This document shows positions 6,881-12,888 of a stretch of DNA of 13,984 nucleotides, piece by piece (positions within the stretch are counted from its first letter, which is position 1; each line of letters begins with the position of its first letter). The notes under the pieces were generated by a model, which did no database searches, had not been told where the DNA came from, and was given only the letters and a program-made list of their open reading frames with translations. The position numbers and the translations under genes were made by a program. The stretch is from assembly GCA_007121115.1 (NCBI GenBank), contig SKMI01000089.1:1-13984 (forward strand). Reading direction: 5' to 3'. This DNA comes from Paracoccaceae bacterium (GTDB taxonomy: Bacteria; Pseudomonadota; Alphaproteobacteria; Rhodobacterales; Rhodobacteraceae).

Positions 6881-6940
6881 GGGCCGGGCCCGGAGCGCGC
6901 CCCACCCATCCACCCACCCTGCGCGCACCGGGCCCGGCCC
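6881..6940 (-). other. 20-bp hairpin with G-quadruplex loop between liuE and liuC
   Basis: Arms 6881-6900 and 6921-6940 are reverse complements except for one A-A mismatch (6894/6927), giving 19 of 20 pairs, mostly GGGCCGGGCCCGG. The 20-base loop (6901-6920) reads, on the mRNA-sense minus strand, GGGTGGGTGGATGGGTGGG, with four GGG tracts. The structure starts four bases after the liuE stop and ends about 25 bases before the liuC start. No U-tract follows. It could be an internal processing/stability element, a partial terminator, or an attenuator that lowers liuC expression. Confidence 0.6.
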
Positions 6941-6944
6941 CGCT

Positions 6945-7805
6945 TCAATCATCCGTCTGGCCGCGAAGTCCACGCGCCAGCGCCGCCGCCTCGGCCAGCA
7001 CCGCGCGGTCCAGCTCTGTCGCCCAGCCCTGCCCTTCCAGCCAGTCCTGCACCGTCTCGGTCGCCACATTGCCCGAGGCGCCAGGCGCATAGGGACAGCC
7101 CCCCAGCCCCCCCACGGCAGCATCGAACACCCGCAGCCCATGCTCCAGCGACACGGCGATATTCTCCAGCGCCCGCCCGGCGGTGTCGTGGTAATGCCCG
7201 GCCAGTGTCCCGGCGGGCAGTTCCTCCAGCACCGCGCCCAGCATGGCGGCGATCCGCTCGGGCGTCCCCTGCCCAATGGTGTCGCCAAGCGAGACCTCGT
7301 AGCAGCCCATCTCGCGCAAAGCCGCCACCACCCGCGCAACGGCCTCTGGTGCCACTGGCCCGTCATAGGGACAGTCGGTCACGCAGGAGACATAGCCCCG
7401 CACCGGCAGCCCCGCCGCCCGCGCTGCTTCGGCCACCGGACGGAACCGCTCCAGGCTCTCGGCGATACTGCAATTCAGGTTCGCCCGGCTGAACCCTTCG
7501 GAGGCCGCGCCGAAAACCGCGACCTCATCGGCCCGCGCCTCCAGCGCGCGCTCCAGCCCCTTCATGTTGGGCGTCAGCGCCGCGTAAGCCACGCCCGGCG
7601 CGCGGCTGATCCCGGCCAGCACCTCGGCGCTGTCGGCCATCTGCGGCACCCACCGGGGGCTGACGAAACTCGCCACCTCGATCCGGCGAAACCCGGCGCG
7701 GCTCAGGCAATCGACCAGCGCGACCTTCTCGGCCGTGGGGATTGCGCGCTTTTCGTTCTGCAACCCGTCGCGCGGGCCCACTTCGAAGATTTCGACCTGC
7801 TCCAT
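6945..7805 (-). CDS. liuE: Hydroxymethylglutaryl-CoA lyase (LiuE)
   Basis: A 286-residue HMG-CoA lyase that cleaves HMG-CoA to acetyl-CoA and acetoacetate, the last step of leucine degradation. Motifs are EVGPRDGLQNEK (8-19, Arg12 catalytic and Asp13 metal ligand), IEVASFVSPRWVPQMAD (42-58), GHYHDTAG (203-210, metal ligands His204 and His206), the signature GGLGGCPYAPGASGN (232-246, Cys237) and Asn246. The length is a little short of the usual ~300 but no domain is missing. The start at ATG 7805-7803 follows the GST-like stop by two bases, with GGAGGGG (7817-7811 on this strand) five bases upstream and overlapping the end of the GST-like gene, so translation is probably coupled. liuC lies 88 bases downstream. 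Confidence 0.93.
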   Translation of the reverse strand: MEQVEIFEVGPRDGLQNEKRAIPTAEKVALVDCLSRAGFRRIEVASFVSPRWVPQMADSAEVLAGISRAPGVAYAALTPNMKGLERALEARADEVAVFGAASEGFSRANLNCSIAESLERFRPVAEAARAAGLPVRGYVSCVTDCPYDGPVAPEAVARVVAALREMGCYEVSLGDTIGQGTPERIAAMLGAVLEELPAGTLAGHYHDTAGRALENIAVSLEHGLRVFDAAVGGLGGCPYAPGASGNVATETVQDWLEGQGWATELDRAVLAEAAALARGLRGQTDD

Positions 7806-7807
7806 CC

Positions 7808-8440
7808 CTACCCCTCCGGCGCCGCGTAGAAATCGCGCGTGTAGATCTGCGCGGGCCCGTCCCGCGCCACGGCCCGCTGAAATGCCGCCCGCGCCTCACA
7901 AGCCGCCAGAAACGCCGCCGCCCCCGCAGGCAACTCCACAAACCGCCGCGCCATCCACACCGCATAGCCCAGCGTGATATCGGCCACGCCGAAAGTGCCC
8001 GCCGCCCAGCCCGGCCCCACCGCCCGCAATGCGTTTTCCAGCCGCTTCGCTTCCAGGCGCATCACCGTGGGCGAGCGCATCCAGTCCTCGCGCAGCACGA
8101 TATGCTGCTGCGTCAGGTTGGCCAGATGCGCGCCCAGCGTTTCGGCATAATGCAGCGCTTGCAGGAATGCCGCCCGCCCCGGCGCGCCCTCGGCCACGCG
8201 CAGATGCGGGGCGCGCGTCTCGGCCAGATACAGCAGGATCGCCCCGCTTTCGCACATCGCCTGCCCGTCGATCTCGACCGCCGGCACCCGCCCCGCGGGC
8301 GACCGCGCCAAATGATCCGGGTCGCGCAGGGACCGGTCGAAGAAACTGCACGGGATGACATCGTGTTCCGCGCCGATCTCCTCCAGCGCCCAGAGCACGC
8401 GAAAGGACCGCGATTGCGGCACATGCCACAGCCGAATCAT
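7808..8440 (-). CDS. Glutathione S-transferase-like protein embedded in the liu operon
   Basis: A 210-residue cytosolic GST-fold protein. The thioredoxin-like N-terminal domain has the expected LWHVPQSRSFRVLWALEEIG (4-23, with Ser10/Ser12 as candidate catalytic serines), the cis-proline segment GRVPAVEIDG (50-59) and the glutathione-binding ESGAILLYLAE (64-74). The helical C-terminal domain follows, with a GTFGVADITLGYAVWMARR core (the N-capping-box region). The substrate is unknown; GSTs of this type conjugate or reduce electrophiles. It sits between liuD and liuE, two bases from the latter, so it is co-transcribed. A role in handling reactive acyl-CoA-derived electrophiles is possible but is inference only. 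Its upstream gap of 173 bases carries two repeat copies and a weak GAGGACGGGGG ribosome binding site. Confidence 0.85.
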   Translation of the reverse strand: MIRLWHVPQSRSFRVLWALEEIGAEHDVIPCSFFDRSLRDPDHLARSPAGRVPAVEIDGQAMCESGAILLYLAETRAPHLRVAEGAPGRAAFLQALHYAETLGAHLANLTQQHIVLREDWMRSPTVMRLEAKRLENALRAVGPGWAAGTFGVADITLGYAVWMARRFVELPAGAAAFLAACEARAAFQRAVARDGPAQIYTRDFYAAPEG

Positions 8441-8474
8441 GCCCGCACCCCCGTCCTCACGCCAAGCCCCGCCC

Positions 8475-8496
8475 GATTTTCTTGCCGAAAATACTC
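8475..8496 (+). repeat. 22-nt intergenic repeat, copy C (most diverged)
   Basis: GATTTTCTTGC, then CGA, then AAATACTC. It shares the core TCTTGC...AAATAC with the other copies. Changes at its 5' end make it self-complementary: ATTTTC and GAAAAT pair around TTGCC. Confidence 0.6.
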
Positions 8497-8550
8497 AATC
8501 CCTGCCCCGCCAACCGCGCCTGCATATACGTTGTCGCACCACCCCAGCCC

Positions 8551-8572
8551 CTTCATCTTGCCCAAAATACCC
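8551..8572 (+). repeat. 22-nt intergenic repeat, copy D
   Basis: CTTCATCTTGC, then CCA, then AAATACCC. It starts 76 bases downstream of copy C in the same orientation and ends 41 bases short of the liuD stop. Confidence 0.75.
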
Positions 8573-8613
8573 ATGCCCGACCTCAACCCGCGCCTTACAC
8601 CAAACCTGTGCGC

Positions 8614-10569
8614 TCACGCCTCCACCGCGTCCGGCGCCAAACGCATCAGCGCCGCCCCGGCCTCGACCTGGGCGCCCGCCTGCGCCAGCACCTCCTCGAC
8701 CACCCCCGCCTGCGGGGCGGTCAGCGTGTGCTCCATCTTCATCGCCTCCAGCACCGCCAGCCGCGCACCCGCTTCGACCGTCTCTCCTGCGGCCACGAAC
8801 ACCGCCTTGACCAGCCCCGGCATGGGCGCCAGCACCACCCCGTCGCCCAGCCCCGCGCCCCCGGCCCGGGCCAGCGGGTCGGGGATGTCAAAGACGCGGG
8901 TCACCTGGCCGAACAGCACCACCTGCCCGCCGATCCGCTGCGCGCGCGCCTCCATGCGCACCCCGTCGACCCACCACGCCCCGGCGCGGAACCGGCAGTC
9001 CATGGCCGCCCCGTCATGGGTCGCCGTGACATGGTCGGGCCCATGCGGCTCCACCCGCAGCGCATGATCCGCATCGCCCGAAACCAGCGTCACCCCATGC
9101 CGCAACGGCGCCCAGAGCGAAAAGCCGCGCAAGCCGTCGCCACCGTCGGGCGCCTCCAGCCCCACTGCGGCCAGCGCCGCCAGCGCCAGTTCGGGGGCGC
9201 GTGCTTCAGGCGTGGCGGTCAGCGCTTCCAGATCCCGCGCGATCAGCCCGGTGTCCACATCCCCCGCCGCGAATCCCGCGTGCCGCGTCAGCGCCCCCAG
9301 GAAGGCCAGGTTCGTCACCGTCCCGGCCACTTCGGTCCCGACGAGCGCGGCACCCAGCCGCCGCAGCGCCACCGCACGGGTGGGGCCGTGGGTGATCACC
9401 TTGGCGATCATCGGGTCATACCAGGGGCTGATCGCATCGCCCGCGCGCACGCCGCTGTCATTGCGCGCCGCCGGATCGAACCGCAGATGCGCCAGCCGAC
9501 CCGTCGCGGGCAGAAAGCCCGCGGGCACGTCCTCGGCATAAAGCCGCGCCTCAAAGGCATGGCCGGTGATGGTCAGTTCCTCCTGCCGCAGGGGCAGCCC
9601 CTCGCCCGCCGCCACGCGCAACTGCCATTCCACCAGATCGACGCCGGTGATCGCCTCGGTCACCGGATGCTCCACCTGCAGGCGCGTGTTCATCTCCATG
9701 AACCAGAACCCGTCGGGCCTGAGCCCGCGCGCGCCGTCGACGATGAATTCCACCGTGCCCGCGCCCTTGTAGCCGATGGCCTGCGCCGCCCGCACCGCCG
9801 CCTGACCCATGGCGGCGCGCATCTCCTCGGTCATGCCGGGCGCAGGGGCTTCCTCGATCACCTTCTGATGGCGGCGCTGCAGCGAACAGTCGCGCTCGAA
9901 CAGATGCACCGCATCCGTGCCGTCGCCGAACACCTGCACCTCGATATGGCGCGGCTTCTGGATGAATTTTTCCACCAGCACCGCGTCATTGCCGAAAGCG
10001 GTCGCGGCCTCGCCCTTCGCACTTTCCAGCGCCTCCATGAAGCGCGCAGGGGCCTCGACCAGCCGCATCCCCTTGCCGCCGCCGCCCGCCACAGCCTTGA
10101 TCAGCACCGGATAGCCAATGGCATCGGCGGCACCCGCCAGATGCTCGGGGTCCTGGTTCTCGCCATGATAGCCGGGGACCACGGGCACGCCCGCCTCGGC
10201 CATCAATGCCTTGGCCGCGTCCTTCAACCCCATGGCGCGGATCGCCGAGGCCGAGGGGCCGATGAAGATGAGCCCCGCCGCCTCCACGGCCTCGACGAAA
10301 CCGGGGTTTTCGGACAGGAAGCCATAGCCCGGATGGATCGCCTGCGCCCCGGTCGTCTGCGCCGCCGCGATTATGGCTTCACCCCGCAGATAACTGTCAC
10401 GCGGGGCCGGGCCACCGATGGGCACGGCGGCATCAGCGAGTTCGACATGCAGCGCGCCCGCGTCGGCCTCGGAATAGACAGCAACCGTGCGCACACCCAT
10501 GGCGCGGGCGGTGCGGATGATCCGGACAGCGATCTCGCCGCGGTTGGCGATCAGGATGGTGTGGAACAT
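8614..10569 (-). CDS. liuD: Methylcrotonyl-CoA carboxylase alpha (biotin-carrying) subunit
   Basis: A 651-residue biotin carboxylase plus biotin carrier protein. It carboxylates its own biotin with ATP and bicarbonate for transfer to 3-methylcrotonyl-CoA by LiuB. The biotin carboxylase domain starts FHTILIANRGEIAVRIIRT. It has the GYGFLSENP motif (81-89), the ATP-grasp glycine loop AVAGGGGKGMR (159-169), RDCSLQRRHQKVIEEAPAP (226-244) and FMEMNTRLQVEHPVTE (290-305). The C-terminal carrier domain has the biotinylation motif EAMKMEH with Lys611. A TTG one codon earlier (10570-10572) is possible, but the ATG at 10569-10567 is preferred. That ATG overlaps the macrodomain stop as TGATG, showing translational coupling. 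Closely related acyl-CoA carboxylases share these domains; the MCC assignment rests on the neighbouring LiuB, LiuE and LiuC. Confidence 0.92.
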   Translation of the reverse strand: MFHTILIANRGEIAVRIIRTARAMGVRTVAVYSEADAGALHVELADAAVPIGGPAPRDSYLRGEAIIAAAQTTGAQAIHPGYGFLSENPGFVEAVEAAGLIFIGPSASAIRAMGLKDAAKALMAEAGVPVVPGYHGENQDPEHLAGAADAIGYPVLIKAVAGGGGKGMRLVEAPARFMEALESAKGEAATAFGNDAVLVEKFIQKPRHIEVQVFGDGTDAVHLFERDCSLQRRHQKVIEEAPAPGMTEEMRAAMGQAAVRAAQAIGYKGAGTVEFIVDGARGLRPDGFWFMEMNTRLQVEHPVTEAITGVDLVEWQLRVAAGEGLPLRQEELTITGHAFEARLYAEDVPAGFLPATGRLAHLRFDPAARNDSGVRAGDAISPWYDPMIAKVITHGPTRAVALRRLGAALVGTEVAGTVTNLAFLGALTRHAGFAAGDVDTGLIARDLEALTATPEARAPELALAALAAVGLEAPDGGDGLRGFSLWAPLRHGVTLVSGDADHALRVEPHGPDHVTATHDGAAMDCRFRAGAWWVDGVRMEARAQRIGGQVVLFGQVTRVFDIPDPLARAGGAGLGDGVVLAPMPGLVKAVFVAAGETVEAGARLAVLEAMKMEHTLTAPQAGVVEEVLAQAGAQVEAGAALMRLAPDAVEA

Positions 10570-11078
10570 CAAAGCGCCTCCATGGCCGCGCGGTGGTGCG
10601 CGGCGCTCTCGTCGGAAAAACAGCAGAAGATGACCTCGGGGCGCGGATCCGCGCGCAGGAGCCCGACCACGGTTCCCACCGCCACCCGCGCGGCATCCGC
10701 CGCCGGATAGCCGTAGACGCCGGTCGAGATCGCGGGAAAGGCCAGCGACGTCGCCCCAAGCTCGCGCGCGGCCTCGATGCTGCGCCGGTAGCAGGCGACC
10801 AGGAGGTCCGGCTCCCTCGCATCGCCGCCCTTCCAGACCGGCCCTACGGTGTGGATGACCCAGCGCGCGGGCAGATCATGGCCGCCGGTGACCCGCACCT
10901 CGCCCGTGGGGCAGCCGCCCAAAGCGCGGCATTCCTCCAGCAACGCCGGTCCCGCGGCGCGATGGATCGCCCCATCCACCCCGCCCCCGCCCAGGAGCGA
11001 CTCATTTGCGGCATTCACGATTGCATCGACACGCAGCGTGGTGATGTCGGCTACGGTAACCTTTATGGGCAGTTGCAT
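10569..11078 (-). CDS. Macrodomain protein, O-acetyl-ADP-ribose deacetylase-like
   Basis: A 169-residue single macrodomain of the YmdB/MacroD type, a family that hydrolyses O-acetyl-ADP-ribose and removes ADP-ribose from acidic residues. Visible motifs are ADITTLRVDAIVNAANESLL (10-29, with Asp11, Asn22 and Asn25), the GGGGVDGAIHRAAG loop (30-43, Asp35), RWVIHTVGPVW (72-82) and the phosphate loop STGVYGYP (118-125). Asn25 and Asp35 match the catalytic positions I recall for E. coli YmdB, suggesting an active enzyme. The frame allows a start at 11144, but the ATG at 11078-11076 matches the family N-terminus and has AGGGAAG upstream. It lies between liuB and liuD, and its stop overlaps the liuD start by one base, so it is coupled to the carboxylase. 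The link to leucine degradation is inference. Confidence 0.88.
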   Translation of the reverse strand: MQLPIKVTVADITTLRVDAIVNAANESLLGGGGVDGAIHRAAGPALLEECRALGGCPTGEVRVTGGHDLPARWVIHTVGPVWKGGDAREPDLLVACYRRSIEAARELGATSLAFPAISTGVYGYPAADAARVAVGTVVGLLRADPRPEVIFCCFSDESAAHHRAAMEAL

Positions 11079-11146
11079 CGGCGTCTTCCCTGAACGCTTC
11101 GGCACCCCGGGCAATCTCGCCCGGCGGCCGGTCTCGGTTGGCAACG

Positions 11147-11198
11147 CCGGGGGGCCAGCCCCCGGGCCAAGTCACAAGCCGGGGGGCCAGCCCCCCGG
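11147..11198. repeat. Two direct copies of a GC palindrome
   Basis: CCGGGGGGCCAGCCCCCGGG (11147-11166) and CCGGGGGGCCAGCCCCCCGG (11179-11198) are near-identical. Each can fold into a stem of seven or eight G-C pairs around CCAG. They sit 12 bases apart, immediately beside the inverted 22-nt repeats. Confidence 0.65.
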
Positions 11199-11206
11199 AC
11201 CCCCCG

Positions 11207-11228
11207 GGGTATTTTCGGCAAGATGAAG
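11207..11228 (-). repeat. 22-nt intergenic repeat, copy E (inverted)
   Basis: On the minus strand it reads CTTCATCTTGC, then CGA, then AAATACCC. It faces copy F across ten bases, so the two arms form a hairpin with 19 of 22 positions paired and a central three-base mismatch. Confidence 0.75.
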
Positions 11229-11238
11229 ATGACGCAGG

Positions 11239-11260
11239 CTTCATCTTGCTCCAAATACCC
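11239..11260 (+). repeat. 22-nt intergenic repeat, copy F
   Basis: CTTCATCTTGC, then TCC, then AAATACCC. It is the partner arm of copy E and ends 23 bases from the liuB stop codon. Confidence 0.75.
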
Positions 11261-11283
11261 CCGCCGGAGGCATCGAATCTCTC

Positions 11284-12888
11284 TTACATCCGGAAGACAC
11301 CGAAGCGCGTCTCGGGGATGGGTGCGTTGAGCGCAGCGGACAGCGACAGGGCCAGCACCGAACGGCTCTTGCGCGGGTCGACGATGCCGTCATCCCAGAG
11401 CCGCGCGCTGGCGTAGAGCGGGTGCGACTGGCGTTCGAACATCTCGATAGTGGGGCGCCTGAATTCGGCTTCGGCCTCGGCGCTCCAGTCCTGCCCGGCG
11501 CGTTCCAGGGCGTCGCGCTTGACGGTGGCGAGCACGCCCGCAGCCTGCGCGCCCCCCATGACCGAGATGCGGCTGTTGGGCCAGGTCCAGAGGAAGCGCG
11601 GCGAGTAGGCGCGCCCGGCCATGCCGTAGTTGCCCGCGCCGAAGCTGCCACCCACGAGCATCGTGATCTTGGGCACCGACGTGGTCGCCACCGCGGTCAC
11701 CATCTTGGCGCCGTGCCGCGCGATCCCTTCGTTTTCATACTTCCGGCCGACCATGAAGCCGGTGATGTTCTGCAGGAACACCAGCGGGATGCGGCGCTGG
11801 CTGCAGAGCTCGATGAAATGCGCGCCCTTGGTGGCGGATTCGGAGAACAGCACGCCGTTGTTGGCGACGATCCCCACCGGGCAGCCCATGACATGCGCGA
11901 ACCCCGTGACCAGCGTTTCGCCGAAGCGCGGCTTGAATTCGTCGAAATATGATCCGTCCACCACGCGGGCGATCACCTCGCGGATGTCATAGGGGGTGCG
12001 CAGGTCGGCGGGGACGGCGCCGAGGATTTCCTCGGGGTCATAGGCGGGGTCTTCGGGGCTTTGCCACTGCACCGTTTGCGGCTTGACGCGGTTCAGCCCG
12101 GCCACGGCGCGGCGGGCGAGCGCGAGGGCGTGGGCGTCATCCTCGGCCAGGTAATCGGCCACGCCGGAAAGCCGCGTGTGCACGTCACCACCACCCAGAT
12201 CCTCGGCGCTGACCACCTCGCCCGTCGCCGCCTTGACCAGCGGCGGACCGGCGAGGAAGATCGTGCCCTGATCGCGCACGATGATGGTCACGTCCGACAT
12301 GGCGGGCACATAGGCCCCGCCGGCGGTGCAGCTTCCCATGACCACGGCGATCTGGGGGATGCCGCGGGCCGACATCTGCGCCTGGTTGTAGAAGATGCGG
12401 CCGAAATGGTCGCGGTCCGGAAACACCTGATCCTGCTGCGGCAGGTTGGCGCCGCCCGAATCGACCAGATAGAGGCAGGGCAGATGGTTGGTCTCGGCGA
12501 TTTCCTGTGCGCGCAGGTGTTTCTTGACCGTCATGGGGAAATAGGTGCCGCCCTTCACGGTGGCGTCGTTGCAGACCACCATGCACTCCTGCCCGTGGAT
12601 GCGGCCGATCCCGGCGATGGCGCCCGCGCAGGGGGCGGCGTTGTCATACATGCCATGCGCCGCCGTGGCGCCGACCTCCAGAAAGGGCGCGCCGGGGTCC
12701 AGCAGGTTGGCGACGCGTTCGCGCGGGGGCATCTTGCCGCGGGCGCGGTGGCGGTCCCGGGCGGTCTTGCCGCCGCCTTCGGCGGCCTGTGCCGCCGCCT
12801 GCGCGACCTCGTCCAGCGCGGCCAGGTGGGCGGCGCGGTTGGCCTGGAACGCGTCCGACCCGGTGAGCACGGCGGAGGTGAGTTTCAT
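11284..12888 (-). CDS. liuB: Methylcrotonyl-CoA carboxylase beta (carboxyltransferase) subunit
   Basis: A 534-residue carboxyltransferase that moves CO2 from biotin on LiuD to 3-methylcrotonyl-CoA, giving 3-methylglutaconyl-CoA. The N-terminal half has ARDRHRARGKMPPRERVANL (43-62), VKGGTYFPMTVKKHLRAQEI (111-130) and LVDSGGANLPQQDQVFPDRD (141-160), the last being characteristic of methylcrotonyl- rather than propionyl-CoA carboxylases. GSCTAGGAYVPAMSD (185-199) forms the acyl-CoA site. The C-terminal half has GGSFGAGNYGMAGRAY (413-428) and WTWPNSRISVMGGAQAAGVL (433-452), the biotin site. The length is normal. Its ATG overlaps the upstream ligase stop as ATGA (12885-12888). The 205-base gap after it separates it from the macrodomain gene, and liuD follows that gene. 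Confidence 0.94.
   Translation of the reverse strand: MKLTSAVLTGSDAFQANRAAHLAALDEVAQAAAQAAEGGGKTARDRHRARGKMPPRERVANLLDPGAPFLEVGATAAHGMYDNAAPCAGAIAGIGRIHGQECMVVCNDATVKGGTYFPMTVKKHLRAQEIAETNHLPCLYLVDSGGANLPQQDQVFPDRDHFGRIFYNQAQMSARGIPQIAVVMGSCTAGGAYVPAMSDVTIIVRDQGTIFLAGPPLVKAATGEVVSAEDLGGGDVHTRLSGVADYLAEDDAHALALARRAVAGLNRVKPQTVQWQSPEDPAYDPEEILGAVPADLRTPYDIREVIARVVDGSYFDEFKPRFGETLVTGFAHVMGCPVGIVANNGVLFSESATKGAHFIELCSQRRIPLVFLQNITGFMVGRKYENEGIARHGAKMVTAVATTSVPKITMLVGGSFGAGNYGMAGRAYSPRFLWTWPNSRISVMGGAQAAGVLATVKRDALERAGQDWSAEAEAEFRRPTIEMFERQSHPLYASARLWDDGIVDPRKSRSVLALSLSAALNAPIPETRFGVFRM

Larger units (their letters stand above)
8441..8613 (-). other. liuD-GST spacer with two repeat copies
   Basis: A 173-base gap inside the liu operon holding repeat copies C and D, both in plus orientation, which is antisense to the operon. 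Between them lies an AT-richer patch (GCATATACGTTGTCGC, 8522-8537) that could hide a weak minus-strand -10 element, but no convincing promoter pair was found. No gene is seen. Confidence 0.5.
11079..11283 (-). other. liuB-macrodomain spacer rich in inverted repeats
   Basis: A 205-base gap inside the liu operon. In transcription order it holds an inverted pair of the 22-nt repeat (copies F and E), two GC-rich palindromes (11179-11198 and 11147-11166), a small stem CCGGGC/GCCCGG (11107-11124) and the macrodomain ribosome binding site. No gene is seen. The density of hairpins suggests a processing, stability or attenuation site. Confidence 0.55.

Noticed and set aside
6857..7366. N-terminal extension of LiuC upstream into liuE
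   Set aside because: It overlaps liuE in another frame with Arg/Trp-rich nonsense-like sequence; the family N-terminus and ribosome binding site fit ATG 6856-6854.
8482..10710. 742-codon open frame on the plus strand, antisense through all of liuD
   Set aside because: It mirrors the strongly supported biotin carboxylase codon by codon, is rich in Arg/His/Gln/Pro and shows no domain. Long antisense frames are expected in GC-rich coding DNA.
11079..11144. 22-residue N-terminal extension of the macrodomain protein
   Set aside because: The added residues are basic and low-complexity, and the internal ATG at 11078 has a Shine-Dalgarno and matches the family N-terminus.
11207..11260. Inverted repeat copies E/F as a CRISPR or insertion-sequence end
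   Set aside because: Only two facing copies with a 10-base loop are present; there are no regular spacers, transposase or target duplications.
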